Below are positions 1 through 8,817 of a DNA stretch of 37,038 bases, piece after piece. Below the pieces are notes generated by a model that was not told where the DNA came from, did no database searches, and worked only from the letters and a program-made list of their open reading frames with translations. The position numbers were made by a program, and so were the translations under genes. The first letter of the stretch is position 1. Every line of letters begins with the position of its first letter. The stretch is from contig JAHEIB010000009.1 in assembly GCA_024639645.1 (NCBI GenBank), forward strand, positions 1-37,038, read 5' to 3'. This stretch comes from Deltaproteobacteria bacterium. GTDB lineage: Bacteria > Desulfobacterota > Desulfobacteria > Desulfobacterales > B30-G6.

Positions 1-2
1 CT

Positions 3-593
3 GTTACAGCAGAGCAGGCTGAGCAGTTTATACGCTCACGTAGATCCATCCGTAATTTCAAACGCCGGCCGGTTGAGCGTCATAAACTGGAAAAATTGAT
101 TGAAATGGCCTGCTATGCACCTTCGGCCAAAAATAACCAGCCCTGGTATTGGACCGTTGTAGAGAACCCGGCCGATGTCAGGCGATATGCAAAAATGGTT
201 ATTGATTGGATGCGGACAGTTATAGAACAGTTTCCAGAACAGGCCGAGATCCGCGGATTGCCCAGAGTTGTGAATGCCTGGGATGGCGGGCAAGAACGCA
301 TCTGCCGGGGGGCGCCACACATTGTTGTGGTTCATGGCGACAAAACATACGGGTTTGGTGCCGAAGATTCCGCTCTGGCGTTAAGCTATTTTGAACTGTA
401 TGCCCCCACGATTGGACTGGGATCCTGCTGGGGGGGCTATTTTTATTCGGCGGTTAATGCGCACCCGCCTCTTTTCAAAGACCTGGGACTGCCGGCTAAA
501 CACAAGGCCTTTGGGGCGGTGATGGTGGGATACCCCCAGCTCAGGTATCAACGATTGCCCCTGAGAAATGCCCCAAGGATGAACTGGCGATAA
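3..593 (+). CDS. Nitroreductase family protein, 5' truncated by window edge
   Basis: Frame is open from base 3 upstream of the listed ORF (VTAEQAEQFIRSRRSIRNFKRRPVERHKLEKLIEMACYAPSAKNNQPW...); the S-R-R-S-I-R-x-F and APSAxNxQPW motifs are typical of FMN nitroreductases. Ends TAA. Confidence 0.9.
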   Translation, partial: VTAEQAEQFIRSRRSIRNFKRRPVERHKLEKLIEMACYAPSAKNNQPWYWTVVENPADVRRYAKMVIDWMRTVIEQFPEQAEIRGLPRVVNAWDGGQERICRGAPHIVVVHGDKTYGFGAEDSALALSYFELYAPTIGLGSCWGGYFYSAVNAHPPLFKDLGLPAKHKAFGAVMVGYPQLRYQRLPLRNAPRMNWR

Positions 594-828
594 TCCAAGA
601 CTATACCGCTTGTCATAATAATGTTTCGAAAATAGGATGGCGGCATAAGGGTTTATAACAGAAAAACGGTCCTCAATCGGAACGTTTTTCCGACAACCCC
701 TATAAACCGGTGCTGCTGTCTGGCTCTGACACTGTATAATTTGCAGAATAGATGGCAGGGAAGCCAAGGACCCATAATGATTTAAGAAACCCACAGCCAG
801 ATAGTAAATGAGCGTTCGCTGTTCCGGT

Positions 829-2499
829 TCAGTTTGATTCGCCGGCTGTCGGTGTTTCAATTTTAACGACAACTGCCGTAATGTCGTCTTCTCTTTTCGC
901 ACCTTGCTGAAATGTCTCGAGGCGGTCGAAAACAGCCTGAAGGATGTCCGGAGCACCTCCGGCGGCATGCTCACGAATAACCTCATAAATAGGATCTTTG
1001 CCCATGCGTGTACCTTTCCGATTCTGTGCCTCCCAGATACCATCCGTTCCAAGCAGAATAATCTGCCCTTTGGACAGACCCTGCAGCTGATCCACTTCAT
1101 AACACCCGTCAGCCGTCACCCCCAGCGCTATGCCGGGGCCAACCAGTTCCTGAAAGGAATCATTTTCCGGGGTATATATCATGGCCGGATCGTGGCCCGC
1201 ACGCACCCACTCAAGCCGGCCCCGCATGGTATCTATCACCAGGAAAAACAAGGTCATAAAGTCCCCTGAATTCGCCACGTCTCTGGCAAGCTGAAAATTG
1301 ACATCGGATATCATTTCTGCGATCCCTCCCGGCAGAGAAGCGCGTTGCCGCAATGATGCACGTACCGTGGCCATGAGTAAGGCTGACGATATGCCGTGGC
1401 CTGACACATCACCGATGGCAACGCCTGTTTTCGTATCACCCCGGCCGGCCATGGGAATAAAGTCATAGTAATCACCGCCGGTTTCGTCACAATAGATACT
1501 GCGTCCGGCCATATCCAGGCCATTGATCTTCACATTCTTCCTTGGAACAAGATTCTGCTGAATCTCCTTGGCCATGTACAGGGATTGTTGAATCCTGTCC
1601 CGCTCCATCAGGCCGTGGGTCATTTCATTGATGGTATCACCGGTGTACCCGATTTCATCATTGGAGGTCACCTGGACCCGGCTTGTAAAATTTCCTTTTT
1701 TTATGTTCTGCAGCACCTGGATGATATTTTTAAAAGGCTTGGTCAGGTTGCTGCTCACCAGAAAGACCACCCAGATACCGACACAGAAAAATATCAGAAT
1801 TTCCATTTTGATAGCCTGCTCCAGCTGGAAGATATTCGGATGAATTCCTGTTCCGGATGAGTATATTTTGGAGACATCCCCATAGATCGCCATCATCGGA
1901 ACGATATTGATGGCCAGAAGCAGCGCCAATAGACGTGTCCTTATTCGGATCCGAAAGGTTTTGACCGTGGCTGACAGCCCGCCTTTGGGAAAGAAGTATT
2001 TCACCACCCGCCGCTGGAAAATGAATTCCAGCACAAAAAAGGCAATGGTCACGGTGATAATCCCGGTAAAAATGTTTTGAAAAAAGGCTTCTCCGATGGA
2101 CTCCCGGTCGGCACCATTTAACCAGAATACCCCTGAGTAAAGACATCCAGCCGTGAGCCAGATGATAAAATCCAGGGCAATTAAAAAAATCGGCTCGTTT
2201 AAAAGCCTTTGACGCGCTATGAGGGTGAATTCTTCCGAAACAGGTTCATTTCGATACTGCATTTCCAGATAGCGGCGGATGGGCTTTTCATAACCAACGG
2301 TGATAGCAATAGGTATAATTAAGGACAACGGCAGAAAAAACATGTGGATACGGTTTGCCAGCAGTATTACCTCGGGTGCAATCAGGTCACCCGCCCGCCT
2401 GAGTATTAAAACAATTACCAGGATACCGAAAGTATTTGCGACACAATTGGTAAAGAGCAGGGCATTCTTGATTCGAAAAACATTTATCTTCGTCATCAT
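829..2499 (-). CDS. Membrane-anchored PP2C/SpoIIE-type serine/threonine phosphatase with HAMP domain
   Basis: N-terminal hydrophobic segments, HAMP-like linker (SSNLTKPFKNIIQVLQNIKKGNFTSRVQVTSNDEIGYTGDTINEM), then SpoIIE/RsbU-like core (GGDYYDF...IGDVSGHGISSALLMATVRASLR...LGTDGIWEAQN). Confidence 0.9.
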   Translation of the reverse strand: MMTKINVFRIKNALLFTNCVANTFGILVIVLILRRAGDLIAPEVILLANRIHMFFLPLSLIIPIAITVGYEKPIRRYLEMQYRNEPVSEEFTLIARQRLLNEPIFLIALDFIIWLTAGCLYSGVFWLNGADRESIGEAFFQNIFTGIITVTIAFFVLEFIFQRRVVKYFFPKGGLSATVKTFRIRIRTRLLALLLAINIVPMMAIYGDVSKIYSSGTGIHPNIFQLEQAIKMEILIFFCVGIWVVFLVSSNLTKPFKNIIQVLQNIKKGNFTSRVQVTSNDEIGYTGDTINEMTHGLMERDRIQQSLYMAKEIQQNLVPRKNVKINGLDMAGRSIYCDETGGDYYDFIPMAGRGDTKTGVAIGDVSGHGISSALLMATVRASLRQRASLPGGIAEMISDVNFQLARDVANSGDFMTLFFLVIDTMRGRLEWVRAGHDPAMIYTPENDSFQELVGPGIALGVTADGCYEVDQLQGLSKGQIILLGTDGIWEAQNRKGTRMGKDPIYEVIREHAAGGAPDILQAVFDRLETFQQGAKREDDITAVVVKIETPTAGESN

Positions 2500-2765
2500 G
2501 TTGACTCCCTATGTGTGGGAACCGCCTGTTGAATTGCAGTTGTAAGCCTTAAGCTATTAGCTATAAGCCAGATTAAGGATTACCGCTTACAGCGCATTGC
2601 TCCCATAAACAATATGCCAACTGGTAACCCAGTACAAGACCCATTTCAACATACATATTGCAAAGTTCTGATGAATGCCTATGTTGAAGACTGATTTTTT
2701 CCTGGGAAACCGGATTAAAAACCTTTATAACCAGACTATTCCGAATACTGTAAACGGACAAAAAC

Positions 2766-4154
2766 ATGAACCCTGCAAAACCCGCAGTATCCCCATTTGC
2801 TTTAAACAATGTCCGCATGTTCATTGCCTTCAGGGTCTTTTTCAATGCCCGGTTCTACTACCCGGTGTTCACGATTCTTTTTCTCGACTTCGGTCTCACC
2901 ATTTCCCAGTTTGCCATCCTGAATGCCGTCTGGGCCGGAGCCATCGTCCTGATGGAAGTGCCGTCCGGCGCCCTGGCAGATATCTGGGGGCGCCGGAACA
3001 TGCTCGTTTTTTCCAGCCTGCTGATGATTGTGGAATTGTTGCTTCTGTGTGTCGTTCCTCTGGGAAACCCGACCCTGTTGTTTGCCATTTTTCTGGTCAA
3101 TCGTGTTCTGAGCGGCACTGCCGAAGCCGCTGCCAGCGGCGCCGATGAGGCCATTGCTTTTGATTCATTAAAGGAGGCAGGGCTGGCTGGAGAATGGAGC
3201 AAGGTTCTGGCCATGCAAATGCGTATGCGCGCTTTCGGGCGCATTTTTGCCATGGCAGTGGGTGCGGCTGTCTATGACCCGGTATTCATGCAGCGTCTAA
3301 TGGACTGGTTGGGATGGCAGGTCTTCCTGACACAGGATGTCACCATCCGATTCCCCATTTATCTGACCCTTATTATGGCCCTGCTGACCTTTTATTCGAC
3401 ATTTCGCATGACAGACTCGCAATCGTTTATGGTGAACGACGAGTGTAGTGCCCTGGAAACCTGCGGTCTCACCATCAGGGAAATTTTCTTGCAGACACTG
3501 GGGGCCGGCAAATGGATACTACAGACCCCCTTTGCCATGGTCATCATTGCCGCAGGGTTCCTTTTTGACAGCGTCATCCGCATGGCAGGCACACTCGCCA
3601 GTCAGTATTACCGGTTGATTGAAATACCCGAAGCCCTGTTCGGTATCATTGGTTCCGGCATGGCCATTCTGGGTATTGTCACACCCCGCATCTGCATGAA
3701 AATGGTCACGAAACACACGCCCAGGTTCAACCTGCTGGTGGTCAGCACCACCACCATTGTCGGTCTTTACGGCATGACTGTTTTCAAACCGCTCTACGGG
3801 TTGATTCCAATCGTTGTCCTTTACAGCGGTGGTTACATGATCGGATTTTTTGTTAGTCACTACCTGAATCACATTACGGAATCGCATCAGCGTGCCACGG
3901 TTTTAAGTTTCAAGGGGCTTTTCATGAATCTCTTTTACGGTATGATCGGCATGCTCTACGCATTCCTCATCACCATGCTGAGACCCGGAATTTCGGAAAA
4001 ACACCCCCATCTGGCACCCGAACTCCTCGAAAACCTGGTCTTTATAAAATCCTTTCAATGGTTTCCCTGGACATTTATCTTCGGGCTGCTCATTTTTCTG
4101 GCTTTTGCCAACTATAAACTGGGATCCTCTGGGGATGGAGAGCGAATTCATTGA
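2766..4154 (+). CDS. MFS transporter
   Basis: 462 aa polytopic protein; MFS loop 2-3 type motif (MEVPSGALADIWGRRNMLVFSSLL). Confidence 0.85.
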   Translation: MNPAKPAVSPFALNNVRMFIAFRVFFNARFYYPVFTILFLDFGLTISQFAILNAVWAGAIVLMEVPSGALADIWGRRNMLVFSSLLMIVELLLLCVVPLGNPTLLFAIFLVNRVLSGTAEAAASGADEAIAFDSLKEAGLAGEWSKVLAMQMRMRAFGRIFAMAVGAAVYDPVFMQRLMDWLGWQVFLTQDVTIRFPIYLTLIMALLTFYSTFRMTDSQSFMVNDECSALETCGLTIREIFLQTLGAGKWILQTPFAMVIIAAGFLFDSVIRMAGTLASQYYRLIEIPEALFGIIGSGMAILGIVTPRICMKMVTKHTPRFNLLVVSTTTIVGLYGMTVFKPLYGLIPIVVLYSGGYMIGFFVSHYLNHITESHQRATVLSFKGLFMNLFYGMIGMLYAFLITMLRPGISEKHPHLAPELLENLVFIKSFQWFPWTFIFGLLIFLAFANYKLGSSGDGERIH

Positions 4155-4999
4155 TCGGTCCGGAAACAATGGCAATCGCTTATGGTCTCAGCTCCGCCAT
4201 CGCCTGGGGAGCCGGGGATTTCAGCGCCGGTTTTGCATCGCGAAAAAGCGGTGTCGTCAGTGTGGTTCTTTTTTCACAACTTATCGGGGCCGGATTTCTT
4301 TTACTGCTGGCAATGATTTTCTCCCCGTCACTTCCACCACTGCGTGATATGCTTTTAGGAGGACTGGCAGGTGTTTTTGGTGTGCTGGGTCTTATGGCTC
4401 TGTACGAAGGTCTATCCCGGGGCCGGATGGGTATCGTCGCACCCCTGTCTGCCATTGTTACGGCCTTGATCCCCATCGGTTTTGCGTTCTTCAATGAGGG
4501 CCTACCAAGACTCTCCCAGATTCTGGGACTGGGTCTGGCGCTTTTTTCAGTCTGGCTTCTCTCTTTTACAAAAAGTGAAGAGAAGAAGCACCGTTTTACC
4601 GAGTTTACCCTGCCCCTGCTGGCTGGAATCGGCTTTGGCCTTTTTTTTATTCTCATCGACACGGCTATTCACACATCCGTTCTGTGGCCCCTGGTGGGAA
4701 CACGCTGTGTGTCCCTCCTGATGATGTCAATTCTTTTTATAAGCAGTTCAAGTGCGCGTGTCCCACAAAAAGCACAACTCTCCTTTATTGCCCTGGCAGG
4801 TATCTGTGATGTCCTGGGCAACATGTTCTTTGCCCTGGCAACCAACATGGGTCGTCTTGATATCGCCGCCATGCTCTCCTCTCTCTTCCCGGCAGCCACC
4901 GTTACCCTGGCCTGGCTTTTTCTCAAGGAAAAACTCAATCGTCACCAGTGGTGCGGTGTTGTGGTTGCATTGGCGGCCCTTTTTCTGATTTCAGCATAA
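4151..4999 (+). CDS. EamA/DMT-family transporter (alternative ATG start at 4169)
   Basis: 282 aa, ten hydrophobic segments with the duplicated EamA pattern; start overlaps the MFS stop. Confidence 0.8.
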   Translation: MIGPETMAIAYGLSSAIAWGAGDFSAGFASRKSGVVSVVLFSQLIGAGFLLLLAMIFSPSLPPLRDMLLGGLAGVFGVLGLMALYEGLSRGRMGIVAPLSAIVTALIPIGFAFFNEGLPRLSQILGLGLALFSVWLLSFTKSEEKKHRFTEFTLPLLAGIGFGLFFILIDTAIHTSVLWPLVGTRCVSLLMMSILFISSSSARVPQKAQLSFIALAGICDVLGNMFFALATNMGRLDIAAMLSSLFPAATVTLAWLFLKEKLNRHQWCGVVVALAALFLISA

Positions 5000-5006
5000 A
5001 ATCGGC

Positions 5007-5148
5007 TAGAAGTCATCTTAAAAAATTTTGGTTTTGGTTCAAGGCTGAGAAAAAATTTAAGCGGAGTAATATAGTTAATATTTCGAGGATTTAATTTTTT
5101 TCGAAAATGCCGAAATCAAGTCAAAAGACGTTTTTGAGACAGCTTCTA
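5007..5148. repeat. 142-bp imperfect palindromic intergenic element bounded by TAGAAG ... CTTCTA
   Basis: Left TAGAAGTCATCTTAAAAA resembles the reverse complement of right TTTTTGAGACAGCTTCTA; centre AATAT-AGTTA-ATATT; inner AAAAAATTTAA / TTTAATTTTTTT. Confidence 0.6.
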
Positions 5149-5294
5149 ATGATTTTGTTGATTTGTTTTTATTGATATATCTAAAATTGGTTTACTTAAA
5201 GTCGCTGCCATAAGTATATTCCGTTTGTCCTTATTTGCCACAGCAGTATTGGAACGATATTTCGGCAGATTCTGTATTGGGGGATTATTTAGAC

Positions 5295-5375
5295 ATGCAA
5301 ATCAAAAACAAAAGAATGATCCAGATAGTTGCACTCCTGGTCGTCAATTGTACATTTCTCTGGGGCTGCACTTAA
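5295..5375 (+). CDS. 26-aa micro-ORF resembling a lipoprotein signal peptide (MQIKNKRMIQIVALLVVNCTFLWGCT)
   Basis: Basic N-terminus, hydrophobic core, lipobox-like LWGC, stop two codons after the Cys; GGGGGA upstream. Could be a remnant. Confidence 0.25.
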   Translation: MQIKNKRMIQIVALLVVNCTFLWGCT

Positions 5376-7783
5376 ATGCGATGATCGCTTGGATGGATTG
5401 CGTCTGATGAACTCATCAGCATCATAATCGCAGGCATCAGGAAAAAATCCGCTGCCAGGGCGATCAAGATGGTGATCCCCGTAAAAAAACCAAAGTTTAT
5501 CAGGTGGTTTAAGGATGCGAACATAAGGATAAAAAAACCGGTGCATAGAACCAGTGATGTAATCAAAAGTGCCCGCCCTGTCCCCAGCAGGGTCTCCCGC
5601 ACCGCTTCATACGGATTTGAGGTCCGTTTATAATATTTCTGGAAGTTATAGATGAAATGAACGGTGTCATCCACAACGATACCGATGGCAATGCTTCCGA
5701 TCATCAGGCTGTTGATGTCCAAGGGAATATGAAACAGACCCATGATTCCCATGGTCGTGAGAATCGGGAGAAAATTCGGAATCATACTCACCAGCCCGAG
5801 TTTCCAATTCCCGATCAAGACGACCATCAGAATGGTAATGGCAACAAACGCCACCAGATAGCTTTTTGCCATGCTGTAAATAGCTGCGCTGATAGCCCTT
5901 GCCAGCAGTGCCATCAGCCCTGTGGCATGTACTGACGCGGAATCCTGAAATTGATCTGACAGCCGTTGCTGTATTTTATCGATAAATTTCTTGCACACCA
6001 CGGCATCCACCCAGGGTGTTTTGATGGTGATCCGTGTCTGACTGAACTGGTTGTCCACAATGCGCTCCAAGTCGTCTGACCCGCTGTTCTCAAACAGCAG
6101 AAACTCCTGGGCCACAACGCGACGTTCCCGTGGGATACTGTAATAAGCGGAATCATTCTCGTTCAGTGCCTGATGGATTTCCTTTAAAATATCCGTGATG
6201 GAAAAGACCTTCCCAACGGCGATACCATCCTGGTGAAGCGTTTCCGCCTGCCTGCCGAATTCCTCGATCCGGTTTAAAATCTCAACCGTGTGCAAGCCAT
6301 TTTCACGATGCGTATCCAGCACAATCTCCAGAGTAATGCTCCCCTTCAATCGTGTGTCGATAAAGTTAAGATTCTGCTTGTATGAAGAGCCATCCGGAAA
6401 ATATGACACGATATTGTGAGAAAATTTTAGCAGAAACACTGCCGGGAAAAAAACAAGAAAAACCAAGCCGCCGATCAGCAGGATTTTTTTTTGGTGGGAA
6501 GTGGATATTACGGCAATTGCTTCGAGAAATCGATCCATGGTCCCTTTGCGGTTGGACATGTCACGTTTTACGGTAATCCGCGTCAGAGCCAGCAGTGGCG
6601 GCAATAAAACGATCGTGTAAAAAAATGCCAGAACCACCCCGGCTGCAGCAAAGATGCCGATTTCTGCAATGGCCCTTAAATCTGCAAAGAGGAAAGAAAG
6701 CACGCCTGCTGTGGTTGTCAGGCTTGTCATGACGATGGGAATCCCCGAGTGTCCCAGGGCGTGTGCAATAGCATCTCTTTTGCTCTTTCCCCGGTCAAGC
6801 AATCTGTAGAAAATGGCCAGCACATGTACAGAATCGCAAACACCCACAGACAAAAGAAAAGCCGGAATGACAGTCGTGGTAATCTTGATGGGAACCCCGG
6901 TGAGAGACATAAGACCGATGGTGGAAAACAGGGCAGCATTGATGATGATCATGGGCAGGAACACACCCGAAGCCCTTCGGAAGAGAAGCCCCAGAAACAA
7001 GGCCACGGATACTAGGGACAGCAAAATACACCTGCGGATATCACTCATGGTGGCACGGTTAAAAGCATCCACCACTACCGGACCACCGGAAACCGTTATG
7101 GGAAATTCGTCCCTGCTGTGGCGATTCACCACCCGGTTAATGGCTGCAACCACTGCTCTATTTTCTTTTTCCGAAAAATAATGCGGTTTTTCTGCCGGCA
7201 TCGCCGTTTCAGAGATCGTCTCATCAAAGGCATCCAAAACATCTTCGGTGCTGAAAGTGTCATCTGTCACGGCCGCTTCCGTCTCAACAATGATAGCGGT
7301 TATCTGGGCATCCTCGGATATGAGGTAATTGAGATAGAAAGGATTCGACAAGACCTCCATTTTTAACCGTGCCATATCAATAGCGTTTCTGGGCAAGTCT
7401 TCCAGGAGATCCTTTACGATGAGGCTATCCTTCTCCCCCCGGGTTCTTCGGGCGTTGATGAGGCTGGTGACTTCCCTAAGATAAGGGATCTCCGCTTCAA
7501 GATCCTGGTGGAAGGTTTGAAGGTTTGATAAAAAGGCTGTGCTGAATATTTCCGGTGATTGAATCGCAATAACAATTAATTCCGCCCGTCCAAACTGGTC
7601 CCGGAAACGGTTGTATTCCAAAAGACTGGGATCTTCTTTCTTGAGAAGAGCCTCCGATGAGGTATCGATGGAGATGGAAGGAATCTGAAACACAAAAAAT
7701 CCCACCAGTAGACATGTGGTCAGCAATACCTTGATGGGGTTGTCATACAACCATGCACCCAGGCGTTCAAAATGCTTCTCCAT
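5372..7783 (-). CDS. RND/MMPL-family exporter (ORF open to 7846; start at MEKHFERLG preferred)
   Basis: About 800 aa; two halves, each with a large extracytoplasmic loop and a TM cluster (SVGVCDSVHVLAIFYRLLDRGKSKRDAIAHALGHSGIPIVMTSLTT; IGSIAIGIVVDDTVHFIYNFQKYYKRTSNPYEAVRETLLGTGRALLITSL). Confidence 0.9.
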   Translation of the reverse strand: MEKHFERLGAWLYDNPIKVLLTTCLLVGFFVFQIPSISIDTSSEALLKKEDPSLLEYNRFRDQFGRAELIVIAIQSPEIFSTAFLSNLQTFHQDLEAEIPYLREVTSLINARRTRGEKDSLIVKDLLEDLPRNAIDMARLKMEVLSNPFYLNYLISEDAQITAIIVETEAAVTDDTFSTEDVLDAFDETISETAMPAEKPHYFSEKENRAVVAAINRVVNRHSRDEFPITVSGGPVVVDAFNRATMSDIRRCILLSLVSVALFLGLLFRRASGVFLPMIIINAALFSTIGLMSLTGVPIKITTTVIPAFLLSVGVCDSVHVLAIFYRLLDRGKSKRDAIAHALGHSGIPIVMTSLTTTAGVLSFLFADLRAIAEIGIFAAAGVVLAFFYTIVLLPPLLALTRITVKRDMSNRKGTMDRFLEAIAVISTSHQKKILLIGGLVFLVFFPAVFLLKFSHNIVSYFPDGSSYKQNLNFIDTRLKGSITLEIVLDTHRENGLHTVEILNRIEEFGRQAETLHQDGIAVGKVFSITDILKEIHQALNENDSAYYSIPRERRVVAQEFLLFENSGSDDLERIVDNQFSQTRITIKTPWVDAVVCKKFIDKIQQRLSDQFQDSASVHATGLMALLARAISAAIYSMAKSYLVAFVAITILMVVLIGNWKLGLVSMIPNFLPILTTMGIMGLFHIPLDINSLMIGSIAIGIVVDDTVHFIYNFQKYYKRTSNPYEAVRETLLGTGRALLITSLVLCTGFFILMFASLNHLINFGFFTGITILIALAADFFLMPAIMMLMSSSDAIHPSDHRI

Positions 7784-7939
7784 GGTATCTCTTAATCCAG
7801 ACATGACAGTTAGCTCAAATGTAGGAATGTTTTTCCAACAACCCAATTTAAATTATTTAATGTGGATATTAACTTTCAACCGTGTTCAGGGCAGGGAGAC
7901 TGCAGAACCGTTTCTGCCCTGTTTTGGGTGTATGGAATT

Positions 7940-8362
7940 TTATGATTTCCCGGTCATGGCATTTCGCTCTGCGGCAAGCTCCTCAAGCAGCTGCAGGATA
8001 CTCCAGTTCTCCGATACAGGCGTCAGCGTCGCCCACAAGGCATTCATCATACCGGCTTTCTTGCACACCGTCATGAGGCTGATGAGCTCATTTTGTGAAA
8101 TGCCCGCAACAACGATCGCACGGGGAAGATTCGATAAAACAGACGCACCGCTGTTGTCTGGAAGTTGCAAAAGGGCTGATAACGCCATATCGCCCTGATC
8201 ATCCGACACCCATATTTTTGAAACGTTCCCCAGACCGACCATGTCAAGAACGGTTTCGAATTTTGGCTGTGCGACGGCTGGAAATCCGCACAACAGCAGT
8301 TTCCGGGGACCATAGAGCGGTTTTTCCGATGTCGTGACTTTTTCAAATGTAGCATCGACCAT
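7940..8362 (-). CDS. DUF3783-like protein
   Basis: 140 aa; C-terminal region ALWATLTPVSENWSILQLLEELAAER resembles the DUF3783 signature. Confidence 0.65.
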   Translation of the reverse strand: MVDATFEKVTTSEKPLYGPRKLLLCGFPAVAQPKFETVLDMVGLGNVSKIWVSDDQGDMALSALLQLPDNSGASVLSNLPRAIVVAGISQNELISLMTVCKKAGMMNALWATLTPVSENWSILQLLEELAAERNAMTGKS

Positions 8363-8436
8363 CTCAATACTCCTTGTTATAAAACAGTGAACCGAAATAG
8401 CGAGTGAATCTAAATTAGACAGAATTCCTTACGGTC

Positions 8437-8468
8437 GAAGAACCTGGCAGCCCGCTGCGAGGTTCTTC
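8437..8468. repeat. Near-perfect hairpin GAAGAACCTgGCAGcccgCTGCgAGGTTCTTC
   Basis: 9-bp plus 4-bp stems separated by one G/G mismatch, CCCG loop, read directly. Confidence 0.7.
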
Positions 8469-8562
8469 AATCCAATTATTTCTATTTTCTACAACAATCT
8501 GTCAAAAGCACCATATTTTGGTATGTCCCCAATAAAACATTGGGTAGCAATGGGCAACATAA

Positions 8563-8817
8563 ATGCAAAAACAGGTATCTGCAATCACCTTTTTTATCGA
8601 AATGGGCGCTATTGCGCTGGATGATGAAGGTTTTGCAGAGCAGGCTGAAAATGCCTGCATCGGGTGTGGTGTTTGTGCCAGATTCTGCCCGGATGCGCTA
8701 TTTCACTCAAGGAATGATTGCGGAAGGTCTATGTACAGCCGTCCCGAATACGGGAGAAAAGATAATGGGGGTGGCAGCGCAAAAAATCCCCGAAGGTCTG
8801 CGACGATCACCATTTAA
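8563..8817 (+). pseudogene. Probable remnant of a 4Fe-4S ferredoxin-type protein
   Basis: Single motif CIGCGVCARFCPDAL after GAIALDDEGFAEQAENA, as in C-terminal halves of dicluster ferredoxins; flanking residues are unlike a ferredoxin and there is no clear RBS. Confidence 0.5.

Noticed and set aside
381-1100. 239-aa minus-strand ORF overlapping nitroreductase and the PP2C 3' end
   Set aside because: Overlaps well-supported genes, low-complexity basic composition, no domain.
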